A stretch of 64,000 nucleotides of DNA from Fulvitalea axinellae (lineage in GTDB: Bacteria; Bacteroidota; Bacteroidia; Cytophagales; Cyclobacteriaceae), in NCBI RefSeq assembly GCF_036492835.1, contig NZ_AP025320.1:124001-188000 (forward strand). Direction: 5' to 3'. The stretch's first letter is position 1, and every line of letters begins with the position of its first letter. Below the pieces are notes generated by a model. The model saw only the letters and a list, made by a program, of their open reading frames with translations. It was not told where the DNA came from and made no database searches. Position numbers and translations under genes: made by a program. This document shows, piece after piece, positions 33,938 through 42,632 of this stretch.

Positions 33938-34573
33938 TTATTTTATTTCTATTTTCTTTCCTAAAAATTTAGGATCCACACCAAAAAGTATATCTAAAAA
34001 TGCCTTTGTCCGAGCAAAATATTCCCTGATACGAGTTTTTAGACCGTTTTTTCCAGATAAATCTCTGGCATTATACCCAACAGCGGATATTCCGTTTTTT
34101 TCGGCAAGGAATATAGCGCGTTCATTATGAAACTTTTGGGAAACGACTGTTATACTCGCCTGTCCAAAAATCTCTTTTGCCCTTACCACAGAGTCTAAAG
34201 TCCGGAATCCAGCGTAATCGAGATAAATCCTGTTTTCTGGAATACCTTTTCTAATTAATTCGTTCTTAAAATCGGTAGGCTCATCATAGTCTTTGCTTCC
34301 ATTATCCCCGCTTACTAAGACGAAATCAATCTTTCCTTTCTTATATAGCTCAATCGTAGCGTCTATCCGGTATTTAAAGTATAAATTGACGTTTCCATTT
34401 CTCAACGTTTTCGAGGTTCCAAGCACTAGTCCGACTTTGTTTTTTTTGATTCTGGATAACTCCGAAAAGGTTTTGTTTTTGGCGTTTAATTCAATCGAAT
34501 AGTTTGCGATAAAAACCAATACGATTGGAATAGTGATAATTAGTAAAAATAATGGGATTATTTTCTTTATCAT
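33938..34573 (-). CDS. SanA/YdcF-like (DUF218) membrane-anchored protein
   Basis: An N-terminal membrane anchor (IIPLFLLIITIPIVLVFIANYSI) is followed by the DUF218 fold: KVGLVLGTSKTLRNGNVN, YFKYRIDATIELYKKGKIDFVLVSGDNG, ELIRKGIPENRIYLDYAGFRTLDSVVRAKEIFG and ITVVSQKFHNERAIFLAEK. These match the SanA branch, which in Enterobacteria is linked to envelope barrier function and vancomycin exclusion. The 211-aa length is normal. It is the upstream member of a two-gene minus-strand pair in the AT-rich island. Confidence 0.88.
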   Translation of the reverse strand: MIKKIIPLFLLIITIPIVLVFIANYSIELNAKNKTFSELSRIKKNKVGLVLGTSKTLRNGNVNLYFKYRIDATIELYKKGKIDFVLVSGDNGSKDYDEPTDFKNELIRKGIPENRIYLDYAGFRTLDSVVRAKEIFGQASITVVSQKFHNERAIFLAEKNGISAVGYNARDLSGKNGLKTRIREYFARTKAFLDILFGVDPKFLGKKIEIK

Positions 34574-34737
34574 AATAGGTAGTTGGGCTGATTTTGTTGC
34601 CAGAATATATTACATTGAAGTAAATGTAATGCTTATGTGTTCGGCATTATATACAGGAATTCAGTTTTTAACTCTTATATGCATTATACTATAGCGGTTA
34701 AAATCTAATATTTTAAAATAAATACAATAAAACCAAT
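34574..34737. other. AT-rich gap upstream of the SanA-like gene
   Basis: No gene recognised. The stretch may include further eroded parts of the YD-like gene copy: AAATAAATACAATAAAACCA at about 34716 resembles the intact gene's segment upstream of its last repeat. Confidence 0.3.
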
Positions 34738-34863
34738 ATTTTTAGAAGTATATGATATAATATGTTCGATGAACGGAGGAATATGTTAGTTTTGAAGTAT
34801 TATAATGCTAATGAGGTTGTTCTTTCTTATGTAGTAGTTAATTTTATACTGGGCTTTATTTAG
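34738..34863 (+). pseudogene. Decayed copy of the 3' end of the YD-like repeat gene
   Basis: The frame ending at the TAG at 34861-34863 reads MFDERRNMLVLKYYNANE and onward VVLSYVVVNF; the intact gene ends MFDEWGNMLAAQYYNARG then VVLSYAVANF. Nineteen of 28 aligned residues from MFDE are identical. Just upstream the frame is broken by a stop (TGA at 34753), and similarity fades further left. The copy has drifted toward A/T at third positions. By chance or not, GAACGGAGGAAT precedes the internal ATG at 34783, so a 26-residue peptide could still be made. Confidence 0.7.
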
Positions 34864-34940
34864 GATGTAAAAGGGGATGTTTTTCTCTAGTGTTTATAGA
34901 TCGCCACCACTTATAATATAAACAACTAATTTTTTTGATA

Positions 34941-36998
34941 CTATAGCTCATAGTTTATTGGTTTAATCAGCTTTTTGTCAATATAACTGAGAGTAAAATT
35001 TAATCCTTGAGTTGCAGTTTTGAAAGAATCGTCTGAATTCTCAAAGGATGCAAAAAGAAGTATTTGAACTCCTTTATAACCTGATAATTCAGTTAGGAAA
35101 TTACGAAAATGGTTTATCGAGATATCCTGCTGTTTAGGCTCGTCAAACATCATTAAATTGGGGTGATTGCAATCAAATTGCTTTGATGTAAGGTATAAAC
35201 TGCAAGTGTACGCCCATATACAACGAATAAAATCACTTGCACCAGAATCAAAACGTAAATCATAACTCTTTAAATCCTCACCAAACTGGGTTTGAGCAAC
35301 AGGCAAATAGTTATCTAAAGAAATATTAATTAAGTCATTTGATTTACTTGTATACTCAAATCTACCTATAAGCCTTTTGAATTCTTGAAGTAAATATTCA
35401 AGCTTCTTCCTGTCATTTGAGGAAAAATAATCATTAGGTAATTTATCCGTGTCGGATAAAATCTGTGCATATCCGTTTGATAATTCTTGTATTTCTTCAA
35501 TATATTCATTGAAATCCTCTAAGTATTTTGTGTAAAATTCAATTCTTTTCTTGATATTTAATTTGCGTTCAATTTCAACTTCAGAAGGTAACCTGTCATC
35601 CGAAATAAGTTCCTTTTTGATTTTTCTTAACTGTTGACGCTTATTGGATAGATTTAATCTTATACGTTTTTGTCTAGCTTCTTTAGTTTTTATTTTAAAT
35701 TCTAGTCCTTCAATATATACTTTAATCATCTTTATTTGAGCCTCAATAAAGGCTATATTGTCCTCGATTAGCATCGGTGTTTGAGCTATTTCCGTAGGTA
35801 ATAAAGAATCTTTTACTGGTTGTTCGCAAGTAGGACAAATATCTTGAGCTATTTTGCTATTAATTTCAGCACCCAGTTTTTTAACCTTTTGAGCACCTTT
35901 ATTTTTTCTTAAATCTTCTTTAAGAGATTCTATCTGAACTCTATATCGAGCCAATTTATCTTTATCAAAACCTAATTCTTCTGATATAATTTGATAATTT
36001 AAGTAATTTGTATTTATACTTTCATTTAACGAATCTAGCTCTGCTTCATTCTGCTCAATCTTTTCAGAGACTTTGGGTATAATAATATTTTTAACTAACT
36101 CCAATTCTTTTGTTTGCAAATCTATAAAATCAGGAATAGTGTATTGTTCTTCATCTTTTGAAAGCAATATTGAAATACTATTAGTGTCATTAATAATCGT
36201 TGGTTTTGATTCAAAGCCATACAATTTACCTCGTCCTTTTTCTGCAAATCGTGTGAGCTGTTTAAATAAATTTGCCCATTTCTCTTCTAATATTCTTTTT
36301 GATGTATTTAGTTTTAATTTCTTTTGTTTATTCTCATAAACATCAAGATCTAAAACAAACTCAATAACTCTAGCTTCCTTATTTGTTAAGCTATAAAAAG
36401 GCATTGTTGCTAAAAAATCAGACCAGCCAGATTTTTGCTCAATAATGAATGATGGGGCAATCTGTTGTAAGTAAATTTTTCTTTTATCACCTGATTTGGT
36501 TAAAACACTTGGTAAACTCCAACCTAAAAAATTCTCTAAAAATAAATGATATCCATAAATGTCATCAGATGCTCCTCCTTTATCATGTATGTACATTGGT
36601 TGAGAATCAATAACTTTATTTTCCCCTGTTAATAAGGCACCATTAAATACGTCAATAAGTTGTGATGCTCTTCCTTCGCATTTAACTCCTCTTTTTGCCG
36701 TAACTATCCTTTTATCGCTGTTTTCGAACTCTAAAGAAACGAAAGATTGCAAAACCTGATGAAATGTATCTTTGGGATATTCAACAATATCTTTTAACAC
36801 CGATTGCATGGTTTTCTCATTTTTACCACCAATAAGTTCCTCAAATCCTAAGCAATAAAGAATGGATTGAAACAAACTACTTTTTCCAGAAGTATTATTC
36901 CCTCGTATAATATTAAATCCCTTCTCAAATGTGTACTCTGCTCCAAAAAGACCAGAATTTGTATTTATCTCTATTTTTACTGCACGTATATTAATCAT
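34941..36998 (-). CDS. Rad50/SMC-like ABC ATPase of an ABC-3C/Lamassu-type defence system
   Basis: The 685-aa protein has an N-terminal half ATPase with Walker A GNNTSGKSS (residues 33-41), a coiled-coil arm in two halves, a zinc-hook CPTC at 388-391, and the second ATPase half with MMFDEPKQQD (about 616-625; Walker B) after a signature region with FDSGASDFIRCIW. This is the Rad50-like layout with a fairly short arm. In ABC-3C (Krishnan et al.) and Lamassu systems such an ATPase senses invading DNA ends or replication intermediates and licenses a nuclease effector. Gene order effector, middle component, ATPase agrees. It overlaps the middle-component gene by 8 bp. I rate the system type as well supported by architecture, not by a search. 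Confidence 0.85.
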   Translation of the reverse strand: MINIRAVKIEINTNSGLFGAEYTFEKGFNIIRGNNTSGKSSLFQSILYCLGFEELIGGKNEKTMQSVLKDIVEYPKDTFHQVLQSFVSLEFENSDKRIVTAKRGVKCEGRASQLIDVFNGALLTGENKVIDSQPMYIHDKGGASDDIYGYHLFLENFLGWSLPSVLTKSGDKRKIYLQQIAPSFIIEQKSGWSDFLATMPFYSLTNKEARVIEFVLDLDVYENKQKKLKLNTSKRILEEKWANLFKQLTRFAEKGRGKLYGFESKPTIINDTNSISILLSKDEEQYTIPDFIDLQTKELELVKNIIIPKVSEKIEQNEAELDSLNESINTNYLNYQIISEELGFDKDKLARYRVQIESLKEDLRKNKGAQKVKKLGAEINSKIAQDICPTCEQPVKDSLLPTEIAQTPMLIEDNIAFIEAQIKMIKVYIEGLEFKIKTKEARQKRIRLNLSNKRQQLRKIKKELISDDRLPSEVEIERKLNIKKRIEFYTKYLEDFNEYIEEIQELSNGYAQILSDTDKLPNDYFSSNDRKKLEYLLQEFKRLIGRFEYTSKSNDLINISLDNYLPVAQTQFGEDLKSYDLRFDSGASDFIRCIWAYTCSLYLTSKQFDCNHPNLMMFDEPKQQDISINHFRNFLTELSGYKGVQILLFASFENSDDSFKTATQGLNFTLSYIDKKLIKPINYEL

Positions 36999-37467
36999 TG
37001 AATAAAGTCCATTGGTTAGCTAATCCTTTCAATCTTGTATCGGTTACTTTCTTCTTACCTATCGTTTTCAGTAGAGTAATTTCTTCAGAAAGTATTTCTT
37101 CATCTTCTTCAATCTTTTCGCAATACAGTTTGCCTTTTTCCTCAAGCTTGTATGTACCTTTTGAGTAAGAGCAATATTTTTCAGCAGTTGCAATATGTAA
37201 TGCTCTATTCAAAGTAGGTTCTATTCCCCATACTGAAAAATCAGATTTAAAATCGCTTTCAACAAACCGAAGCAATGTGGTGCGATTTTCAATTCTTTTA
37301 AACGCCCATGAAAATAAATGCAGTTTTAATAAACTCGATTTGTTCCCGATACATGCATATTTTAAAATTAAACATATCTGAGCAATCTTATAATTGGGTC
37401 TATAGTCTGCAGGTACAGAAATAGGTCTTTTAGTGAACGATAAATGTTTGATATTAAATTCACTCAT
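36991..37467 (-). CDS. Middle component of the ABC-3C/Lamassu-type system
   Basis: The start is MSEFNIKHLSF at 37467, separated by one base from the effector's TAA stop (TAAtATG); an upstream TTG would overlap it. The 158-aa protein is mostly helical. Its middle (KLHLFSWAFKRIENRTTLLRFV) and C-terminal half (LNRALHIATAEKYCSYSKGTYKLEEKGKLYCEKI) look like a winged-helix domain. ABC-3C systems always encode a small middle component of this kind between effector and ATPase, thought to bridge the two. I cannot name the exact middle-component subfamily. Position and tight coupling on both sides are the main evidence. Confidence 0.78.
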   Translation of the reverse strand: MSEFNIKHLSFTKRPISVPADYRPNYKIAQICLILKYACIGNKSSLLKLHLFSWAFKRIENRTTLLRFVESDFKSDFSVWGIEPTLNRALHIATAEKYCSYSKGTYKLEEKGKLYCEKIEEDEEILSEEITLLKTIGKKKVTDTRLKGLANQWTLFND

Positions 37468-37468
37468 A

Positions 37469-38398
37469 TTATTCAAAATCAATAGGACAACGTAAAATCC
37501 AATCTGCCATAACTTGATTACACAAATTTTGAATCATCGTTTGGTCTAAATAGGGAAATGCATCTTTTATTTTCGCCTCTACCATAGTCGAAAACATTTT
37601 ATGCAGAGTATTATTGTCTTTGTTCGGAAACATACATTCTTCAACAACTTGTTCTTCGACTTGACTAATTATTTTTATAAATTTTTCATAATCCTCAGGG
37701 TAATCACTTTGCCATTTCTTCAAAATATCATTGCCTTCAAGAAAGTGACTAACGCTTTTTTCTGTTAGGATGTCAACTTTCTTTTCTATCCCCTTCGTGC
37801 CTGATTCAAATCTTGCTTTATGTTTTCTTTGGGCATTTTCAACAAGGGATATTTTCTTGTCTATCCATTGAAATTTTATTTCATCTGTTGTTATTTTACT
37901 TGGAATAATGTCAATTTTTCTTTCACTAATTTTGAGTAATTGATGTATTTCAGGCTTAAGAAAACCGATATCAGCAGGTATTACTTCAAAGGTTGAATTA
38001 TCAATTATTGATAGTTCCCATGATTTAACTTCATCCCTTTTCTTTGTGCAATGGTCTACTAAATCATTTTTACTATTCATTGGTGTAACAAAAAACCATT
38101 GTTTAATAAGTGCACCACCCAGTTTCTTGGAAAGTTGGCTTTCAAAAGTCTTTAGCTTGTTTAAATCTTTTGTGATTTTATTCCTTTGTTTTTCATATAG
38201 TTCACTTGAACTATAATGTTCGTCGGGACAATAACATTGGAATGCTTTTCCGCTTCGAGTAAATCCTTCTATTCCGTAATCACCTGGAGTTGCAGGTATT
38301 TCAAAGTAAGAATCATTCTCATATCTTCTCTTAAATACTATTTGGCAAACATCTTCCCATCTGTCACCATCAAAATTTCCGTATTCTGTTTTTATCAT
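37469..38398 (-). CDS. Restriction-endonuclease-like effector of the ABC-3C/Lamassu-type system
   Basis: The ATG at 38398 gives MIKTEYGNFDGDRWEDVCQ; the frame extends 9 codons to a TTG without support. Residues 10-60 form a PD-(D/E)xK-like nuclease core: E15 on the first helix, PGDYGIEGF (D40, E44) and then FQCYCPDEH (Q54). The usual lysine after the Q is a tyrosine, so either a later lysine (the KQRNKITKDLNKLK helix) replaces it or this is a subfamily trait. The remaining ~200 residues are helical and probably bind the middle component and ATPase. In Lamassu systems the effector degrades DNA and kills or arrests the cell on infection. It is the first gene of the operon. Confidence 0.8.
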   Translation of the reverse strand: MIKTEYGNFDGDRWEDVCQIVFKRRYENDSYFEIPATPGDYGIEGFTRSGKAFQCYCPDEHYSSSELYEKQRNKITKDLNKLKTFESQLSKKLGGALIKQWFFVTPMNSKNDLVDHCTKKRDEVKSWELSIIDNSTFEVIPADIGFLKPEIHQLLKISERKIDIIPSKITTDEIKFQWIDKKISLVENAQRKHKARFESGTKGIEKKVDILTEKSVSHFLEGNDILKKWQSDYPEDYEKFIKIISQVEEQVVEECMFPNKDNNTLHKMFSTMVEAKIKDAFPYLDQTMIQNLCNQVMADWILRCPIDFE

Positions 38399-39133
38399 GG
38401 TCGGATTGTATTTACGAGTCGGCAAAAAATAACTCTTTTATAAGCCAAAGAATCAGCTTGTGAATCGGAGTTTGCGAATGTGCTGTTTGCGTATTGGATT
38501 CTCATCAATTTATTTCTTGTTACAACAGTTTTATTAATATGAATGCTAACGTACTGATAGCAGGAATACCTGTTTATCAAGAGATTGAAAACGAACACGC
38601 TCAAAATCTCAAATACTTAACATCAACGTTTCCAGTATAATTTCCCCCAAAAAACCTTACATCCCCAATCCCTTCATATCTCTTAGATAGATACTATACT
38701 GATAAGGCATAGATCAGGATACTTCCAAGCACGGATAAAGACACTTAGGGTATGCTACGGGAAAAGTACAAAAACAGCAAAAAGCATAGCGAAACGCCCC
38801 AAAAACTTACTTATGGATAAGTGGGCGTATATCATCGCAGTGAAATCCTAGCCAATATAAGTGAAATGTGTCCTTGCTCCAAGCCTCTGGCCAAAGAATC
38901 AGGTCCCGCTTATCAACGATTTTTACGGCAGAAACACGAATATTTCCGGTCGGCGCTAATCACAAACAAGCTTGGCTACAGATTCGTTTACAAAGTTGAA
39001 TTACCCGCATAAATTCTGTACTTTGATTAGGGCAATATTCTGGTCCTGAGAGGGTTTTAACTTGGTGGATTAGATATCGGTTGCCCTTATAAATACGGGG
39101 TGGGAAGTGGCGATACATATAATTTGAAGGATT
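38399..39133. other. Gap right of the defence operon, composition boundary
   Basis: The left part belongs to the AT-rich island and must hold the defence operon promoter. From about 38.65 kb composition returns to that of the neighbours. A 63-codon frame from a GTG at 38821 to 39012 is of ordinary composition but unrecognised and has no ribosome binding site; it may be a gene remnant. A hairpin-rich AT leader precedes the NfeD-like gene. Confidence 0.35.
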
Positions 39134-39697
39134 ATGAACGATTTTAACCTATGGTGGGAAGCTTTGCCTTTGCTGGCCAAAGGCTATTGGAGCCTTGCCT
39201 TACCCGCAACGGTAGTTTTTTTGGTAATGATGGCACTCACCCTTATGGGGAGTGACGCTGATATAGACGCCGACGACCCCACAGACAGCGACGGAAGCAT
39301 TATCTCGGTTAAGACGATAGTGGGATTCTTCACATTCTTCTCCTGGACCGGCATAGCGACACTTAACTCCGGAGCGGCTTCTTGGCTCTCCTTGGTCTAC
39401 GCCCTTATAGCCGGTATTTTGGTGGTTATAGCGTTGGTATGGCTTATGTCCCTGATTCCCAAACTAAGCGCCGACGGCACTACCAGACTAGGGGAAGCCT
39501 TGCTAAAAAGCGGGGAAGTATATTTAACTATACCGCCCATGAGAACAGGGCTGGGCAAAGTACAAGTAGCCGTCAACGGAGGCTTAAGGGAGCTGGAAGC
39601 CATGACAGACGAATCCGGATCATTGGGCACTGGCACTCAGGTAGTGGTAATAGAAGTACTGGACGGAGGTACGCTTCTGGTTTCCAGGTTAGAGTAA
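39134..39697 (+). CDS. NfeD-like membrane protein with OB-fold domain
   Basis: The 187-aa protein has an N-terminal membrane segment (about residues 17-38, GYWSLALPATVVFLVMMALTL), an acidic loop (SDADIDADDPTDSDGS), two further segments (about 58-105) and a soluble C-terminal beta domain with GEVYLTIPPMRTGLGKVQVAV and VVVIEVLDGGTLLVSR, the OB fold of NfeD/YuaF/YqiJ proteins. Such proteins are encoded beside flotillins and act with them in membrane microdomains. The flotillin gene follows after a 403-bp gap, unusually long for this pair and filled by repeats. Confidence 0.85.
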   Translation: MNDFNLWWEALPLLAKGYWSLALPATVVFLVMMALTLMGSDADIDADDPTDSDGSIISVKTIVGFFTFFSWTGIATLNSGAASWLSLVYALIAGILVVIALVWLMSLIPKLSADGTTRLGEALLKSGEVYLTIPPMRTGLGKVQVAVNGGLRELEAMTDESGSLGTGTQVVVIEVLDGGTLLVSRLE

Positions 39698-40100
39698 TTG
39701 GGGTATTTAATATGAGGTATTAAGTCTTAGGTTCTGTCTCAATGTAGTTGCTTAAGGTATATGGTGGGTTTCTATAAGGGGAATCCGATAAACCATAAAG
39801 TTGGCAAGACTCAAAACCAAACTGGTGCGAGCGGAACGCTCGTACCCAAAAGTGTTGTAGCCTCTAGCTACACACTTCAGTTTGACAAGCCAGATCAACA
39901 CAATTGTACCTAATACTTCATACCAGATACCTAATTCCAAAAAAGAACACACAATTCACTTTTATATATGGGTAGAGGCTCAAGACTGAGGCTTGACGCA
40001 ACTGGCGTTTACGCGATAGTTTCATCAAAATTCGGTCTTGGGCTGATACACTTAGGAGTCAATCCAGATCATGTAGTTTTTTCATTTAACCAACAAACCA
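39698..40100. repeat. Repeat-filled gap between the NfeD-like and flotillin genes
   Basis: AGGTATTAAGTCTTAGGT (39715-39732) and ACCTAATACTTCATACC (39908-39924) form an imperfect outer inverted repeat related to the element at 15777-15849. Inside are GCGAGCG/CGCTCGT (about 39827-39843) and GTAGC/GCTAC (about 39857-39871) hairpins. The block looks like an inserted non-autonomous palindromic element. The last 150 bp would hold a flotillin promoter. Confidence 0.5.
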
Positions 40101-41681
40101 ATGGGATCAAGTTTATTGGCCGTTATCGTCGGCGGGGTCGTCTTTCTGATGATCATCCTTATTTCCTTGTTCAAGCGTTACAAACGCTGTCCATCAGACA
40201 AAATTCTGGTGGTTTACGGTAAAGTGGGGGGCGGAACGGCCCGTTGTATCCATGGCGGAGCGGCCTTTGTATGGCCGATTATCCAAGACTTCGCTTTCTT
40301 GGACCTCAAGCCCGTCTCTATCGAAGTGAACCTTACCAACGCCCTGAGTAAGCAGAACATTAGGGTGGACGTTCCGTCGAGGTTTACGGTGGGCGTATCC
40401 ACCGAGCCGGTGATTATGACCAACGCCGCCGAGCGTCTTTTGGGCCTGTCTATGGAGCAAACCCATGATTTGGCCAAAGACATTATTTTCGGTCAGTTAC
40501 GTTTGGTGGTGGCCACTATGGATATTGAGGAGATCAATAGCAACCGCGACAAGTTTCTCTCAAACGTGGCCACGAACGTGGAAGCCGAGCTCAAGAAAAT
40601 CGGTTTGCGACTGATCAACGTGAACGTGACCGATATCAAGGACGAGTCCGGCTATATCGAGGCCTTGGGCAAAGAGGCGGCCGCCAAAGCCGTAAACGAC
40701 GCCCGTAGAAGAGTGGCCGAACAAACCCGTGACGGATCCATCGGCGAGGCCATTGCCGTAAAAGAACAGCGAGTCCGCGTATCGGAAACCGAGGCCGAAG
40801 CCAAAGTGGGCGAGGCCGAGGCTATGCGTACCCAGCGTATCAAGATGTCTGAGGCGGAAGCCAAAGCCAAAATCGGTGAAGCCGAAGCGGATTCCCAAGC
40901 CAAAATCGGTGAGGCCGAGGCTTTGAGGTCACAGCGTATCCAAGTATCGGAAGCCGATGCCCGTGCTGTGGAAGGCGAGAACCAAGCGAAGATCGATATT
41001 GCCGATTCGGAGTCGGTGCGTCGTGAGAGAGCTGCCGAGGCCTTGAGAAAAGCCGTCGCCGCCGAGAAAGTTGGCGAAGCCAAATCTTTGGAAGAAGCGT
41101 ACCACGCCCAAAAGGAATCGGAAGAGGCGAGAGCCAAGCGCGACAAGGCCCGCCAAATGGCCGACGTGGTGGTGCCGGCCCAGATATCCAAAGACAAGAC
41201 GGAGATAGACGCCGAAGCGGAAGCCGAGAAGATCAGAAGGCACGCCAAAGGCGAAGCCGACGCCATATTTTTCAAGCGTCAGGCCGAGGCCAAAGGTCTT
41301 TACGAAATCCTCTCGAAGCAGGCCGAAGGTTTGGACCAGATCGTCAAGGCCGCAGGCGACGATCCGCGTGACGCCGCCATGCTCCTTATCGCCGACAAGC
41401 TTCCTGAGTTGGTGAAACTCCAGACCGAAGCCATCAAGAATATCAAGATCGACAAAGTGACCGTCTGGGACGGAGGCAACGGCAACGGAACGCCGGAGTT
41501 TATTTCGGGCTTGTATAAGTCAGTGCCGCCATTGCAGGATATGTTCAATATGGCCGGAATGCAGTTGCCTGATTTCCTGAAAGGCAAAGACCTGAAGAAA
41601 CCTGTGGAAGTTCAAGAAACGGAAGCCCTAAACGGTGTTGACGTTATAGATGAACCTAAAAACGGATCGTCGGAGAATTAA
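40101..41681 (+). CDS. Flotillin family protein (SPFH domain, YqiK-like)
   Basis: The 526-aa protein has one N-terminal membrane segment (SLLAVIVGGVVFLMIILISLF), the SPFH domain at about residues 30-200 with ILVVYGKVGGGTARCIHGGAAFVWPIIQ and VDVPSRFTVGVSTEP, and a long coiled coil rich in EAEAK and GEAEA repeats (about 215-390). EAKGLYEILSKQAEGLDQIVKAAG is the conserved end region. Flotillins oligomerise in membrane microdomains and affect signalling, protein complexes and stress resistance. It pairs with the NfeD-like protein. A terminator follows 46 bases after the stop. Confidence 0.93.
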   Translation: MGSSLLAVIVGGVVFLMIILISLFKRYKRCPSDKILVVYGKVGGGTARCIHGGAAFVWPIIQDFAFLDLKPVSIEVNLTNALSKQNIRVDVPSRFTVGVSTEPVIMTNAAERLLGLSMEQTHDLAKDIIFGQLRLVVATMDIEEINSNRDKFLSNVATNVEAELKKIGLRLINVNVTDIKDESGYIEALGKEAAAKAVNDARRRVAEQTRDGSIGEAIAVKEQRVRVSETEAEAKVGEAEAMRTQRIKMSEAEAKAKIGEAEADSQAKIGEAEALRSQRIQVSEADARAVEGENQAKIDIADSESVRRERAAEALRKAVAAEKVGEAKSLEEAYHAQKESEEARAKRDKARQMADVVVPAQISKDKTEIDAEAEAEKIRRHAKGEADAIFFKRQAEAKGLYEILSKQAEGLDQIVKAAGDDPRDAAMLLIADKLPELVKLQTEAIKNIKIDKVTVWDGGNGNGTPEFISGLYKSVPPLQDMFNMAGMQLPDFLKGKDLKKPVEVQETEALNGVDVIDEPKNGSSEN

Positions 41682-41727
41682 TATCCCCAGTCGATATTTG
41701 TTAAAGTTTTTTCCAAACTATACTGTA

Positions 41728-41756
41728 AAGCCTGGCCACATACGCCGGGCTTTTTC
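41728..41756 (+). terminator. Intrinsic terminator after flotillin
   Basis: AAGCCTGGC, a 7-base loop and GCCGGGCTT (one mismatch) run into TTTTTC. Confidence 0.8.
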
Positions 41757-41998
41757 TATACGGCCAAAAAGGTAAACCAAGCTATCCTTACCCGTTCCGA
41801 CATTATCATAAGACCTAAAATATAAAGCCGAATCGATTTGTTTAAAAAAAAACATTTAAGTGTTAATGTGCAGTAAATCAAATGAATATGATTCTGTTAA
41901 AATCATTTTGAATACGAAAAATCAAAATATGCTTTAAAGCATTAAACCATATTTAAGATTTGGAATCTAACAAACCGATACCAACTAGGAATAAGACT
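41757..41998. other. AT-rich leader of the DUF4890-type gene
   Basis: AT-rich promoter-like region with no gene; contains long A runs near 41845 and a TTAA-rich segment before the start codon. Confidence 0.35.
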
Positions 41999-42490
41999 AT
42001 GAAAAGATTTATCGGACTTTTTGTTTTTGTGTTTTGTCTGTCGATGGTAGCCGACCATGTAGCCCTGGCCCAAGGCAGGGGAAGGGGCGGACGTGGACGC
42101 GGTGGCCGGGGAGGCCAAGAGAGAGTTCAGAGAACCCCGGAAGACAGAGCCAAAGCACACGTTAAGCGCCTCGACAAAGGATTAGAGTTGACCAAAGAGC
42201 AAGAGGACAAAGCATATCACATCACCTTGGTTTTCAACAAGGAGATGGAATCGATGAAGGACCAGCGTGAGAGCTTGAGCCGTGAGGAGATGAGAACTAA
42301 GATGACGGCGGCCCGCAAGACTATGGACAGCGACCTTCAGAAGATCTTGACAGATGAGCAAAAGAAGAAATATGCGGAGATAAAGCAAACTATGGCCGAT
42401 AGACGTAAGGAGAGAAGAGACGCTGTTTCGGAAAAACGTAAAAAAAGAAGAGCTTCAGGTGAAAATAGCCGTCCGGAGTCGATAGATTAA
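41999..42490 (+). CDS. Small secreted DUF4890/Spy-like protein with RGG-rich N-terminus
   Basis: The ATG at 41999 (MKRFIGLFVFVFCLSMV) has AGGA 10 bases upstream and opens a signal peptide ending near VALAQ; an upstream TTG is rejected. The 163-aa protein then has a glycine/arginine-rich stretch (GRGRGGRGRGGRGGQ) and a helical part with LTKEQEDKAYHITLVFNKEME and LQKILTDEQKKKYAEIKQTM, which are LTxxQ-type motifs as in Spy/CpxP-like proteins and Bacteroidota DUF4890. Spy-like proteins are periplasmic chaperones or envelope-stress sensors; the exact role here is unknown. The C-terminus is very basic. Confidence 0.8.
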   Translation: MKRFIGLFVFVFCLSMVADHVALAQGRGRGGRGRGGRGGQERVQRTPEDRAKAHVKRLDKGLELTKEQEDKAYHITLVFNKEMESMKDQRESLSREEMRTKMTAARKTMDSDLQKILTDEQKKKYAEIKQTMADRRKERRDAVSEKRKKRRASGENSRPESID

Positions 42491-42517
42491 TGAGTATTAT
42501 GCCACACCGAAAAAATA

Positions 42518-42629
42518 GAGCGTAACAGGCCCAGGAACTAAATAGATCAGCCAGTAGGAATAAGATAAACCTTCTCTTCCTAATGGTTCCACCCATGGAA
42601 ATTACACTTGTCTGGAGACTGTTACGCTC
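42518..42629. ncRNA. Candidate structured RNA element with 11-bp closing stem
   Basis: GAGCGTAACAG (42518-42528) is exactly complementary to CTGTTACGCTC (42619-42629). The 90 bases between contain further pairs: TAGGAA/TTCCTA around an A-rich loop, and TTCCA/TGGAA. It sits directly before the 20-bp terminator hairpin. It may be a small RNA or a 3' untranslated structure of the upstream gene; I know of no named class that fits. Confidence 0.35.
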
Positions 42630-42632
42630 AAA

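Larger units (their letters stand above)
33314..38640. other. AT-rich accessory island
   Basis: From the end of the YD-like gene to about 38.64 kb, base composition turns visibly AT-rich and codon use shifts to A/T-ending codons, unlike both flanks. It holds a membrane protein, a SanA-like protein, a decayed gene copy and the three-gene ABC-3C/Lamassu-type operon, all intact genes on the minus strand. No integrase, transposase or clear target-site duplication was found. Confidence 0.7.

Noticed and set aside
33314-38640. AT-rich island as an integrated phage or transposon
   Set aside because: No integrase, transposase, terminal repeats or target duplication could be found; only composition and gene content support transfer.
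38821-39012. 63-codon plus-strand frame starting with GTG
   Set aside because: No recognisable family, no ribosome binding site; kept only as a possible remnant in the gap description.
39752-39952. 66-codon minus-strand frame in the NfeD-flotillin gap
   Set aside because: Runs through hairpin repeats and shows no protein-like pattern.
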